From Gracilibacteraceae bacterium (GTDB lineage: Bacteria; Bacillota; Desulfitobacteriia; Desulfitobacteriales; Syntrophobotulaceae), in the NCBI GenBank assembly GCA_031266805.1, contig JAISAH010000023.1:1-56824 (forward strand): a stretch of 56,824 nt of DNA, read 5' to 3'. The translations under genes and the position numbers were made by a program. The notes beneath the pieces are model-generated. The model was not told the DNA's origin, searched no databases, and saw nothing but the letters and a program-made list of their open reading frames with translations. Shown here in pieces: positions 8,458 through 18,600 of this stretch (the first letter of the stretch is position 1; each line of letters begins with the position of its first letter).

Positions 8458-10485
8458 TCAGACGCGATACTCCTCCGCGAGGATCTGGTAAACCGGGGCG
8501 CCTTCACATTCCTTCGGCATGCGTTCGCCGAGCAGCGCCGCGACAGTTGGCGCCACATCAACCTCCCGAATCACTCGGGTAGTCGTGAAGCCCGACTTGA
8601 GTCCCGGCCCGGCGGCGATAAAAATCGGCGACACGCTGGTTCCACAGGCGCCATAGGTTGTGGAAAGCGAGTCCGTATGGTCATAATTGTAACCTTCGGC
8701 GGTGAAATAAACAATATCGCCGCTTTCCGGGCCGCCAAGGCCCAATAGCACAGCGTCCTTGTTTCTCAGAGCCAAGGCGACGATCCGATGGCCGGTCTCG
8801 GGGTGCCGGTAGCCATAGAGGGCGGTCATGATTTCTTCCTCTACCTCATATTGGTCTTCGGGCTTAACGATACCGTGTTTGTCCCGGCCTTTGACGTTCA
8901 GGTTGATGTGGACGCCCCGCGTGGCTACCGCCTTCGTGTTTTCCCAGTCGATTTCCTTGAGGTCGCTGCCGTTGGCGTCTTTTTTCACTTGAGTGAAACC
9001 AAGTTCTCGCATCACCCCGACGTTGACGCCGTTCATATCGCCGAGAAGCGGGACCTGATTGCCGGTGGCGACCAAGGCGTGATCCGAGACAATGAACACC
9101 GTCCAGCCCTCGTCCAGAAAATGCAGGAACCGCCCGAGATATTCGTCGGCTTGGATATACAGATCGCGAATCAGCTCCTCAAACTCGGCGGCTTGCATGA
9201 CTTTCGCGCCATGCACCAGATACTTGTAGAAGGTATGCTTCTGCAGATCCAGGTTGTGGAAATGCGAAAAAACCGCGTCATAGTCATACTTTTTGATCAA
9301 AAGGTGGATCGCGTCAGCCTGCCAGCGGGCGCAGACATTCCAGGCTTCCAGCATGCAGCCCCAAAAGAGCTCGCGGCTCTGGGCGGCGAAAAGCATTGAA
9401 GACGGCGGGGGCGAGGCGATCTGCGCGCTTACGTCCTGAAAGAGCGTCTTCGGGTACCACAGGGCGTCGTTTTGAGTGTCCATCGCCGCCGACACCCAGA
9501 TTTTTACAGAAGAACCGTCCGGCTCCATATTGATGATCCGCATGTGCCGGATGACTTGATAGGTTTTGTCGTCCTTTATGCAAATGTCCGGAATATACTC
9601 CGTGAACACATCATTGAGCAGGACATACATAGGCTGCCGCTCTTTTTTTGACTTGAAAACCGCGACCCGATCATAGACCCCTTCGGCATTTTTTAAGATC
9701 TGGCAGGAGCGCGACACGAGCCCGCCTGACAAAAGCAGCGTAAACTCCTTGGCGTCGCTCGGCGCTTCCGCCCAATTTGCCGCTTCTTTGACCGGCGACA
9801 TGGCGATGTCCATTTTGTAGTCCAAACTGCCGGCGCCCTCGCCATATTTCAAGATGATGCAGCGGATCCCTTTGGCTCCTGTGTTTTCGATGCCCGTTTT
9901 CTTTTTGCCGCTGCTGCCGGCCTCCGCCACATCAAGATCCGTGATCACGCAGGGAATGACCTCGTCGCCCGCCTTCTCTTGGAAGGTCACGCTTTGGTAC
10001 TTGACATCGGCGGCGACAAGGTACTCTGATTCGAGTTGGCAGTTGCTCATATTCACCCCGCCGGGGCTGCTGCCATCCACAACGTGCAGGTTCGGGCTTT
10101 CCGCAGTCGGCGGCCACGAACTGCCGGGCCAGTGCCAGACGAGGGTCTTTTTGCCCGCCTCGGCCAGGACATTCCAGATCTGCTCAGCCTGGCAGAGCCG
10201 AGAGTCAAGGTTATAGTCCATCATGTCAAGATTTTCTTTGTTTTGTCTGTAAAAATCCGTGATCCCGTGGGTCATGGAGTAGGCGCCGGTCGCCAGAGTC
10301 GTCCACATGGACGGAGTCACGGTGGGATGGACGCCCAGCATGACCAGATCATGCCGCTGCGCCCCCCTTTCGATGAATTTCTTTGTATTCGGCATGACTC
10401 CCTCATCGACAAACCTTCTGGTCAAACGCGGATCCATGCCGTCGATGCCCAGGACCAAGACCTTGCTCGCTTTGGGTTGATTCAT
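8458..10485 (-). CDS. Alkaline-phosphatase-superfamily phosphodiesterase (type I phosphodiesterase/nucleotide pyrophosphatase)
   Basis: A 675-residue protein of the PF01663-type family, which hydrolyses phosphodiesters, nucleotide pyrophosphates or phosphonates with two metal ions. The start is LGIDGMDP (Asp15 as first metal ligand), followed by HPTVTPSMWTTLATG (about 53-67), which should carry the Thr nucleophile. Later segments FSHFHNLD, VSDHALVATGNQ and the terminal HTDSLSTTYGACG supply further Asp/His ligands. No signal peptide is seen, so it is probably cytosolic. A large insert (about 150-390) with little resemblance to a known domain may set specificity. It is cotranscribed downstream of the transporter (23-base gap), which suggests hydrolysis of an imported anionic substrate. 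Confidence 0.8.
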   Translation of the reverse strand: MNQPKASKVLVLGIDGMDPRLTRRFVDEGVMPNTKKFIERGAQRHDLVMLGVHPTVTPSMWTTLATGAYSMTHGITDFYRQNKENLDMMDYNLDSRLCQAEQIWNVLAEAGKKTLVWHWPGSSWPPTAESPNLHVVDGSSPGGVNMSNCQLESEYLVAADVKYQSVTFQEKAGDEVIPCVITDLDVAEAGSSGKKKTGIENTGAKGIRCIILKYGEGAGSLDYKMDIAMSPVKEAANWAEAPSDAKEFTLLLSGGLVSRSCQILKNAEGVYDRVAVFKSKKERQPMYVLLNDVFTEYIPDICIKDDKTYQVIRHMRIINMEPDGSSVKIWVSAAMDTQNDALWYPKTLFQDVSAQIASPPPSSMLFAAQSRELFWGCMLEAWNVCARWQADAIHLLIKKYDYDAVFSHFHNLDLQKHTFYKYLVHGAKVMQAAEFEELIRDLYIQADEYLGRFLHFLDEGWTVFIVSDHALVATGNQVPLLGDMNGVNVGVMRELGFTQVKKDANGSDLKEIDWENTKAVATRGVHINLNVKGRDKHGIVKPEDQYEVEEEIMTALYGYRHPETGHRIVALALRNKDAVLLGLGGPESGDIVYFTAEGYNYDHTDSLSTTYGACGTSVSPIFIAAGPGLKSGFTTTRVIREVDVAPTVAALLGERMPKECEGAPVYQILAEEYRV

Positions 10486-10508
10486 TTTTTCAATAGCTCC
10501 TCTCTTTT

Positions 10509-11969
10509 CTAAAAAATGATCCTGCCGATGGTCATGCAGACGATGATGTTCAGGACGATCGAAGCAAGGGCCAGCGGGATGGAATATCTGAAAATGTCAT
10601 TCGCGCTCACCCATTCGCGGTTTCCGTGGAGGAAGGCGGCCAGCGGCGATGCTGACGGCAGCACGATGGCTATCTGGCAGACGACGCAAATCAGCACCGT
10701 CAGCATGGCTGGATCAAGGCCGGCGGCAGGCGAAAACTGGATGATCAGCGGCATGGCAATAAACCCGACGACCACATTGTTCATGATATTGGTCAAAATG
10801 ATGGTAAAGGCTGTGATCGTGACTATCAGCAGCAGCGCCCCCTGACCGTTGAATATTGGGCCAAGGAGTTGGTTCAGCGCCGCCTGGACACCGGTCTCGG
10901 CCTGGGTGAGCGCGGCGGCCAAGGGCATGGCGGTTCCCATCAGCGCCATGGTCTCCCAGGGCACCCCGTTTTTCACGGCTTGGGCGTAGTTCACAAAAGA
11001 TTTGCCGTTTCGCTGAAGAAGAGCGCCCAAGCCCAGAAGTACCACGACAATCCCGGTGTTGCCCACAGTCTTCAAGAATTTTACCAAGGGCAGAGTGGCC
11101 GGCAAGAACCCCGGCAGGAACATCAGGACGATCATCACAGCCAGCAGCGCCAACACGCCTTTCTGCCGGGCGTCGAGTTTTTCGTCGTTTTTGTAAACAA
11201 AGTCGCTTTGGGTGATCGGCGTAACATCCGGTTTGAAAACAAACTTGGCCAGAAAAACGTAAAGAAGCGTCGTTAGGTAGCCTACCGCGATGGCAAACAC
11301 GGTGAAAGCGATGTAGTTGACAGTCGCGCCGCCAGCTTTTTCCAAAACGCCCATCATCATGATGTTGAACGCTTTGAACGGGAAGATATTGATCCCCATC
11401 ATGCCTGCCAGAACGATACCAACGACCGCAATTTTCGGGTATTGATCATTGCGGGTATAGCCGAAAACCGCGCAGAACTGGTAAAGAATGCTCCAACAGA
11501 TGACAATAGCCGGAGTCACGCTGACCAAAGCCGCCACGACGTAGGCTGTCGTCAACAGCACCCCCATCAGCACATAAGGCCGGCCCCGGGAAATTTTGCG
11601 CGAAACCATCCATTTGGCGATAAAACCGCTGACACCGGCACTGTCGATCACATTAGCAAAGGCTAAGATGAAAAAAATGAACAGGAAGGTGTCGCCGCCA
11701 TATCCCTCCTTAAACACGGCGGTCACGGAACCTTGCATATACTCGCTGAAGCCAAGGGCAATCAGACCAAGAAAACTCGGCCAGACGATGCCCACCGTAG
11801 ACCAGCCGTAAAGCATGCCCAGAAAAATACCTAATATCTTCATGCCGTACGGGGTAATGGGTTCCGAAGCGGGTATGAACTGGCCGCAAAAAACTAACAG
11901 AAAAACGATTGCGCAGTTGATGTAGTAAGGAACACTAATGACCGGTTTCTCACTTAGCTGTGGCGTCAT
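10509..11969 (-). CDS. DASS/SLC13-type anion:cation symporter
   Basis: A 486-residue membrane protein with about 11-12 hydrophobic helices. Family hallmarks are FLFIFFILAFANVIDSAGVSGF, the repeat pair NIFPFKAFNIMM and ILTNIMNNVVVGF, and LPSASPLAAFLHGN near the end. Such permeases import di- or tricarboxylates, sulfate or related anions with Na+ or H+. The gene has a GAGGAGG SD and its own promoter, and it is followed by a phosphodiesterase gene. The pair looks like an uptake-and-hydrolysis unit for a phosphorylated or phosphonate compound, but the substrate is inference only. An ArsB/NhaD-like permease is a less likely alternative. Confidence 0.8.
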   Translation of the reverse strand: MTPQLSEKPVISVPYYINCAIVFLLVFCGQFIPASEPITPYGMKILGIFLGMLYGWSTVGIVWPSFLGLIALGFSEYMQGSVTAVFKEGYGGDTFLFIFFILAFANVIDSAGVSGFIAKWMVSRKISRGRPYVLMGVLLTTAYVVAALVSVTPAIVICWSILYQFCAVFGYTRNDQYPKIAVVGIVLAGMMGINIFPFKAFNIMMMGVLEKAGGATVNYIAFTVFAIAVGYLTTLLYVFLAKFVFKPDVTPITQSDFVYKNDEKLDARQKGVLALLAVMIVLMFLPGFLPATLPLVKFLKTVGNTGIVVVLLGLGALLQRNGKSFVNYAQAVKNGVPWETMALMGTAMPLAAALTQAETGVQAALNQLLGPIFNGQGALLLIVTITAFTIILTNIMNNVVVGFIAMPLIIQFSPAAGLDPAMLTVLICVVCQIAIVLPSASPLAAFLHGNREWVSANDIFRYSIPLALASIVLNIIVCMTIGRIIF

Positions 11970-12002
11970 GCGATTACCTCCTCGTTATCGTTAACACAAC
12001 AT

Positions 12003-12054
12003 GAGAGCTCTCGCTATAACTATACGCTATAACGCCATCCGTACATATAATCAA
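12003..12054 (-). promoter_or_regulatory. Promoter and operator region of the transporter/phosphodiesterase operon
   Basis: On the minus strand, TTGATT (12049-12054) and TATAGC (12026-12031) are spaced by 17 bases. A perfect palindrome GAGAGCTCTC (12003-12012) and a direct repeat CGCTATAAC (12012-12020 and 12025-12033) overlap and follow the -10. These are candidate binding sites for the nearby LysR protein or another regulator. Confidence 0.55.
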
Positions 12055-12133
12055 AAAATTTAGATTGTTTCACCATTTTATTGATACAGCCCCTTAATTA
12101 ATGTTCAGTTAATATTGCCGTGGTACAATATAG

Positions 12134-12490
12134 CGGAGAGGTGGGACCGCGCCGCTGGCGATTTGGGGCGAGTCGGGCGGATTGCTTCTGGCGGGGATCG
12201 TATTGTTCGTGCGCGGCCTGGGTCTTGGCGCGCTGTTGGTTCCGGCGATGACGGCGGTTTATGTAGGGCTTGACCGAAAAGACATACCGCAGGGCACGAC
12301 CTCGACCCGGATGTTTCAGCAGATAGGCGGCGCGTTCGGCGTGGCGGCGCTGACGATGATCCTGTCGCGCCGAGTCGCGCTCCTGGATACGGTGGACGTA
12401 TTCCCGGCCTACAGCGAGATTTTCCTGTGGTCGAGCGTGTTCACGGCGCTTTCCCTTGTTCCGGCCTTGCTGCTGGGCGGGAAAAAATAG
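12134..12490 (+). pseudogene. 3' remnant of a DHA2-family MFS drug efflux gene
   Basis: The open frame after a stop at 12131 encodes about 118 residues that match only the C-terminal end of EmrB/QacA-type transporters: LAIWGESGGLLLAGIVLFVRGLGLGALLVPAMTAVY, then IPQGTTSTRMFQQIGGAFG, then a final helix ending LLLGGKK. Homologues have roughly 450-500 residues and 14 helices, so most of the protein is missing. The first plausible start (TTG 12182) lies inside a conserved helix. The upstream sequence is A+T-rich intergenic DNA with no trace of the rest. A hairpin follows the stop. It is almost certainly a decaying fragment. Confidence 0.7.
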
Positions 12491-12531
12491 AACCGCCGTA
12501 GGGGTTCAAAATTTTGAACCCTCCGGCGGTT
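12491..12531 (+). repeat. Long hairpin after the MFS remnant
   Basis: AACCGCCGTAGGGGTTCAAAA pairs with TTTTGAACCCTCCGGCGGTT with few mismatches. There is no U-run after it, so a palindromic repeat is more likely than a standard terminator. Confidence 0.6.
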
Positions 12532-12572
12532 GGGTCGGACGCCGGGACGTTGAGGGGGATGGATGCGCGGGC

Positions 12573-12642
12573 GTAGGGGACGGCGTCCTCGACGTCCCGT
12601 GTATTGGGCCGGACGCTGGGACGTCGGGACGCCGTCCCCTAC
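12573..12642 (+). repeat. 70-bp palindromic repeat (REP-like), copy 1
   Basis: It starts GTAGGGGACGGCG and ends CGCCGTCCCCTAC, with a second inner pair around CGACGTCCCG / CGGGACGTCG. A near-identical copy is at 49867-49936. This one lies 12 bases past the 3' end of the giant surface-protein gene, so it could protect or end that transcript. Confidence 0.85.
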
Positions 12643-12654
12643 ACCATTATTTTA

Positions 12655-15600
12655 TCATTTCGTGGCGCCAAACGCGTATACCTTGGTTTCCTGGGTAATT
12701 TTACCAAAATCTACGCCGGTGGGATCGTTCCCTGGAGTGAGGACTATGGCGGCTCTGGTCTGGGCGGCGAGGGCGGAGCCGGTCAGGGCGTCCACCAGCG
12801 TATTCCCGTCCGCGGTGTAGATATTCGTGTACTCAAAGGCCAGAGCGTCGCGGATGGCCTTGTTCGTCTCATAGCGCGTGGCGCCGTAGAGCCGCGTCGC
12901 TCCGGGGACATCTTGCACAAGGGTCGGGCCGCCCAGGATGTAGACCGGCAAATCTGGGTTCACCCTCGTTGTATCATGGTCGTCCGACGCGCTTCCATTT
13001 GCGTTCGCGATCTGGATAGCGTAGCCGTTGGCGGCGGCAAAGGACGCCGCGCTGACGGCGTCGGCGACGGCGTTATAGCCGACGACGAACGTGCCTTGCG
13101 GATTGGTCAGTTTGGCGCTCACCAGCGCCGCGGTCTCAAATCTGTTACTTCCTTGCAGTATTTCCACCGTGACGCCGGGCAGGGCCGCCCGCAAGGCGCT
13201 GATCACATCCTGACCTATCGCGCCGACGACGTAGATCTTTTTCGCGCCGAGCCGCTGGATCTCCGCGACGACGGCCGGGTCAAGCGTACCTGTGCTAAGC
13301 AGAATAGGGGCGTTCTCCTGGCCGGCCAGCGGGGCGGCGGCCAGGGCGTCAATCAGGTTATTTTGTCCGCCGGGGGCGAGGATGACCGCATCGGCGCTCT
13401 CCCAGCCCTGCCGGGAAATAGCGACGGAGGTGAGGACGCGATCCGCGCCGCTGATATAACTGAGGCTGGCCCGACTGACCGTGACCGGCGCGGCGGGCGG
13501 CTGCGCTCCGCCGCCTCCGCCGCCTGTGCCGCCGTTGGGAGTGGGCGCGCCGGCGCTCTCATTCACGTTGCCGCGGACGACGTTTATCTCGCGCATGGTC
13601 ACAAGTCCCGCCGCGTTTGCCGCGGTCAAGGTGAAATTCTCGCTGCCCTCGCCGCTGTCCAATGTGCCGGAGAAGGAAAATCTGCCGTCGTCGCCGGCGA
13701 CCGCGCCGCCGATGACCGCGCCGGGAGCCGCCTGACCTGTGACGGTGTAGTTACCGGTGTTCTTGTAGGCTGTGAACGTGAACGCCCCATTTCCTTCATC
13801 GTAATTGTCGGGGAGCAGCAAGGGGGCTGTCGTGTCGGCGTAGACCGTTAAATACTCCGTCGTAGAATCGCCCTGCGCGTTTCTCGCGGTGATGATGAGC
13901 GTCCTGCCGGAGTAAGCCGTCAAATTCGTCAGCGTGCCATCCGCGGCAGTTAATTCCGTGCCGTCAAACTCACAGTACGTCGCCGTCGCTCCATCTGTGG
14001 CCGTCGCGGTCAGCGCCGCCTCTTCGCCCGCAAAGACGTATTTCGAGCCGTTTTCCTCCACGAGAGCGCCGCCGGTCACGCTAAAGGCCAGAGTCGGCGG
14101 GTTCGCCGCCGCGATAGTTATCAGGCCGGATTTTTCCGCGGCGCCCTTGCGCGACACGCCGGAAGCCACGTACTTGCCGGTGGCCGCGCCATTTTCTGTT
14201 TCCGGTATCAAGTCCGCGTACAGCGGCGCCGCGCCCACGGTATAATTGCCGATAGGAATATCGGGGATGTTGTACTCATATCGAGCCGGATCGTCCTCGC
14301 CGGCCAGAATATCGTATTCCATCAGAGTCGCGCGCTGGCTGCCTTCCGCGTCGGTTGCGCGGCGGCTTACGGGCAGGCCGTTCTCGTCATACACGGCGAC
14401 ATGATAGCCGCTCACGGTCATGCCGCTCGGGGCAGTGGCAGGCGCAAAGGAAACGTCTATGCTCTGATTGCCGCCGGAGACGGCCTGCAGGCCCGGCGTC
14501 CAGCTGGCGGCGGCCAGCGTGGTATTGACCACCGCGTAAGGCTCGGCGCAGATTTTGTCGTCCACATATTCGGTAATAAGGAAGTCTTCCGTCGTTTCGC
14601 TGCCCGTCCCATCGACGATGGTGTAGCTCTCCATGCCGCCTTGGCGCAGCGTCACGCGGGGATACCAGTCGCCGCTGCCGGCGATCTCGGCGATATCGTA
14701 GGTATCTGTGCCGAAAGTTACGTCGGCTATCTTGATTTGCGTGAGATCCAATGACGCTGAGAGCGCCGTGACTGGCGCGTTCTTCACGATCGTCAGCGCC
14801 TCCAGCGGCGGGGCGCCGGCGTCACTTTTGCGTTCCACCGTCACGTCGTAGTAGTAGTCGTCATTGACGGTCACATTCTCAAATTCCATATTCAGCGTGC
14901 TGCCCGATAGCCCCGCCGACTTCACGCCGGGGAGGGTGTTTATGGCGACAAGGCTGCTCTTGAACGGTTTTTGGCTTACGACCTGCCACTCTCCGCGCAG
15001 CGTGCCGCCGACGCCGGAAACCGTATCTCCGCCTGTTCCCGCCGTCGCGTTCTTAAAGTCCGCCAGCGACAGCGTCAGCACGCCGTCTATCACGGCGGCG
15101 TTGTAGCCAAACGCGGCCTGCGCCGCCGTCACCTCGCCGCTCAGTTCACGAACGGTGAGCGCCTGTCCGCCCGGCTTGAACACCTGCACGTCGGCAAAGG
15201 TCAGGGCGTCCGAGCCGTAGCCCTCCATTTGCAGCATATAGTCTTTGCCATCGTTGGGCACTGTGACGGAGTGGGTGTAAGACGAGAGGCCCGCCTCCAC
15301 CTTGATGTGGGCGGTATCCTGCGTGATCGCCCTTAAGCCCATCCTGCCGCTTGGCACAGGCACAGGCGGCGTCACGCCGCGCTCACTGTCGGCGACCGCA
15401 GCGCCAAACGCCAGATCGCGGTGTTCGCCTTTGTAGTTCGGGTCGGGCTCAAGCCCCGACGCCTCCGGGTCGGCCAGAAAATCATTCATCGCCATGAGCT
15501 GCAGCATAGAAGCGTCCTCTGATAAAGACTGCGCCGCGTAAGACTTGGTTTTGTTTTTCTGCTTCTCTACTTCCTTTTTCAGCCAGTCTGTCAAACCCGA

Positions 15601-18600
15601 GTAGTATTTCATCAGGTCAATCCTGTCCTCGCCCACCTTCATGCCGAGAAAGCGCTCGGTGGCCACAAACTCAAACTTTTTGAAGCCAAATGGCGCCACG
15701 TCTAAATCCATCCCCGGCTCGAACACGATGTCGACCCGCACGTCGGCGTCGGCAATGGTCCAGTCCGTAAAGGGGACGTTGAGGGAAGCAAAGAGATAGC
15801 CGTTCGCGGTGATGTTGAGACTGATGAAATCCAGCACTTCCTTCACGCTGGCAAAGCCGCCCCGCTTCTCCCAAAGGGCGGGGGAGATCGTCATGTTCAC
15901 GCTGAAGCCCCCGGCGCCGTCCACGATGCCGAGAAGCGACACGTGGCAGGTGGCGTTGATGAAAAACAGCAGGCTGCGCTTGCCCTTCACGATAAGGCCC
16001 GCGTCCTCATAGGGTTCAAAGGGGCCGTCTTTCATGCCGTAGGCAAGGCTCAGCTCCTTGATGAGCGGAAACGCGAAAGGCCCGATCTCCAGATTGCCCT
16101 CGACAGTATAGCCGCCCGAGAACATCTCCGACCACATCTCCGCCTCGAAACCGAGGACCTCCACGAGCTTGAACTTGCCCCCTACGATGATGCGCATGGA
16201 GGGAATGGTGTTCCGGCGCGGGTCGTAGTCGAAGGTGTCCGCCAGATTGGTCACGCCCACCGTTATCCCGTTGATCTCTATAATCTGCACCGGAGCAGGC
16301 GGGAGGCCCGCCCCTATGGCAAGCCCGTCGATGCCGACCGAGACCACGAAACGGTCGAGGACCGGTATCTTGAACCGCTCGGAACGGGCCAGATAGAACT
16401 CGCCGGAAAGCTCGATCACTTTGAAATTGACCATAGCCTCGAAGCCGAAGTCCTGTGTGAAGGTGTTGAAAACGCCCGAGGCCTGGCCGCCGTAGCCGCC
16501 GATGACATCCGGCAGTTTCACCGTGCCTGTGCCTTCCGCCCAGACGTTGTCGATGGGAATGAGCTTCGCCGTGTTGTCGGTCACCAGCGACACAAGCTCC
16601 ACACGGAATACAGGGTCTTTCGTGCCCGGTATCTGGACGTTGATCTGACCGCCGATGTCAAAACCGTGACTCAGCAGATAGATCGCCCTGTAGTCCGCGG
16701 TCAGCCCCTCCATCTCGTATTCGCCTATCTTCACGGACACGGAATTGCCCGTCCAGCGAAGCTCGGCCGGGATGTCATTGGGATCTCCGGCATAACCCTC
16801 ATTGCCGGCAGTGGCGTTGTTCCCCTTGTGGTATTCGGGTATCTCATACGGGATCGTGTAGTTCTTGCCCTTTTCGATGTCTATTTTGAGCGTGTTCGTG
16901 CCGAAGCGATACCCGTTGTTCCCGCCGATCTGCAGGGGGACCCAGACGGGGATGCTCTTGCCGCCAAAAGTCATCTCATAGCTTTCAACCGTGACCGAAC
17001 CGTCGCTGTTCTCGTCGATATAGAAGTCGCCGGCGCCGCTGAGCAAACTCTTGAAATAGGCGTGCCCGTTCATGACTATCGAGCCTTGCCCCCAGAAATC
17101 ATGATCTTTAAAGTTCATATAAAATCCGTAGACGCTGTCGTTTACAAAGGTCAGGAGCGGCGGCGAATCCGTGAAACGGGCGGCGGTGGCCAGCATATCC
17201 TCGCGGCTGATGCCCGTCACGACTATCCAGTTCCCCTGTTCGATGCCGGGATGGGCATTCACGTCCTCAGGCCCGTAATATTCGACCTTCACGATGCCGA
17301 TATGGGTCAGTTCCCCCGGGGCGTATATGGTCGGGCTGAGGTAAAAGGTGTAGCTCTTCTCGCCGGATTCGCGCAGTCCGTCGCCATATGCCCACTCGAC
17401 GGTCAGGGTATAGTTACCCTCGGGGAAGCTGTATTCGCCGTCGATGCCGAACAGACTGCGCAGGTCGAGCGCCATGAGCTGCCCGTTCCGGGCGCCGGTG
17501 AAATCGTCGCGGAACTCATTTTGCGGCCACGAGAACGCGGCATTTTTATTGGCGTAGACGTCGCCGGTCACTTTCTTCGGAAAGTCCGCCTGCGTTTTTT
17601 CGCTCGCGAGCGTCATCTCGGTGATCTTGGGCGCGGGGTTGCCGCTGAGCAGATTTTTGAGGTTTTCGCTGTAGCCGGTCTTCCCGTCCTCGTCCATCTT
17701 ATAGTAGCCGGCGTGCAGATTGACCGTCTTGAAGGTGTTGGCGTTGGCGGAGTTGACGGTGACGCCGTCGGACAGGTTCAGGCTCGGCGCCACGGGTTTT
17801 TCCTGTATGGCGATGGATGCCTCCGGCGCCGTCACCATCACGGTATAAGTCGCGGAGCCTCCCTTCGCGTGCAGGAGCGACGTCGTAAAACCAGTGCCGG
17901 AAGCGGGCAGCATATAGTCTATGCCGTCGCCGGTGCGAGACCAATCCAGAGTCAGCTCGGCGCTGCCCTGGCCGGCGTCGTCACGCAGGACGTTCAGCGC
18001 GCGGATATCCGAGCGGCCCGCGCCCTCCAGCACCCGCACCTCGCCGGGCCGGTACACGTTCCACTCCTCAGGCTCAAAGCCGGTGATGTTCAGCCGGTTG
18101 TATTTGACGGCGTAGGTCAGCCTCACGATCGCGTTGTTTTGGAACATGGGCTGGAAGTAATAGCGGGCGACGAGACCACTGACCGGCCAGTCCGCCTGCC
18201 ATGCGCCCCCAAGGGCTGTCAGCGGCATTGCGCTCGCGCCGCCGATCATGACCTCCGCGCTCTCCAGCGTGTAGCGATCGAACTGCTGGGGAACCTCCAA
18301 CCGCAGGAATTCGTCCATGAACGCCTCAACGTGGAGTCCCTCATTCCAAGGCGGAGCGCTAAAGCTGATGCTGTCATAGACCTTGCTCGGGTCCACCGCG
18401 GCCGAGCGCACGGTGTTTTCGGGCAAAGAAAGGCGGTTGCCGTATTCGTCGTAGGCTTCCAAGGTCAGGCTGTAGACGCGGGTCTTTTTGTAGCCGGTGA
18501 GTTCGAGGATGACGTCCTCGTCGGGCATGGTGAAACTGCCCGTGTTTTGGGAACCGCTTGGATTGTAATTATATGGAAAATAGCCGATATTGTCATGGCC

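Noticed and set aside
12491-12531. Hairpin considered as a Rho-independent terminator
   Set aside because: The stem is long, but there is no run of T after it on either strand. Kept as a repeat.
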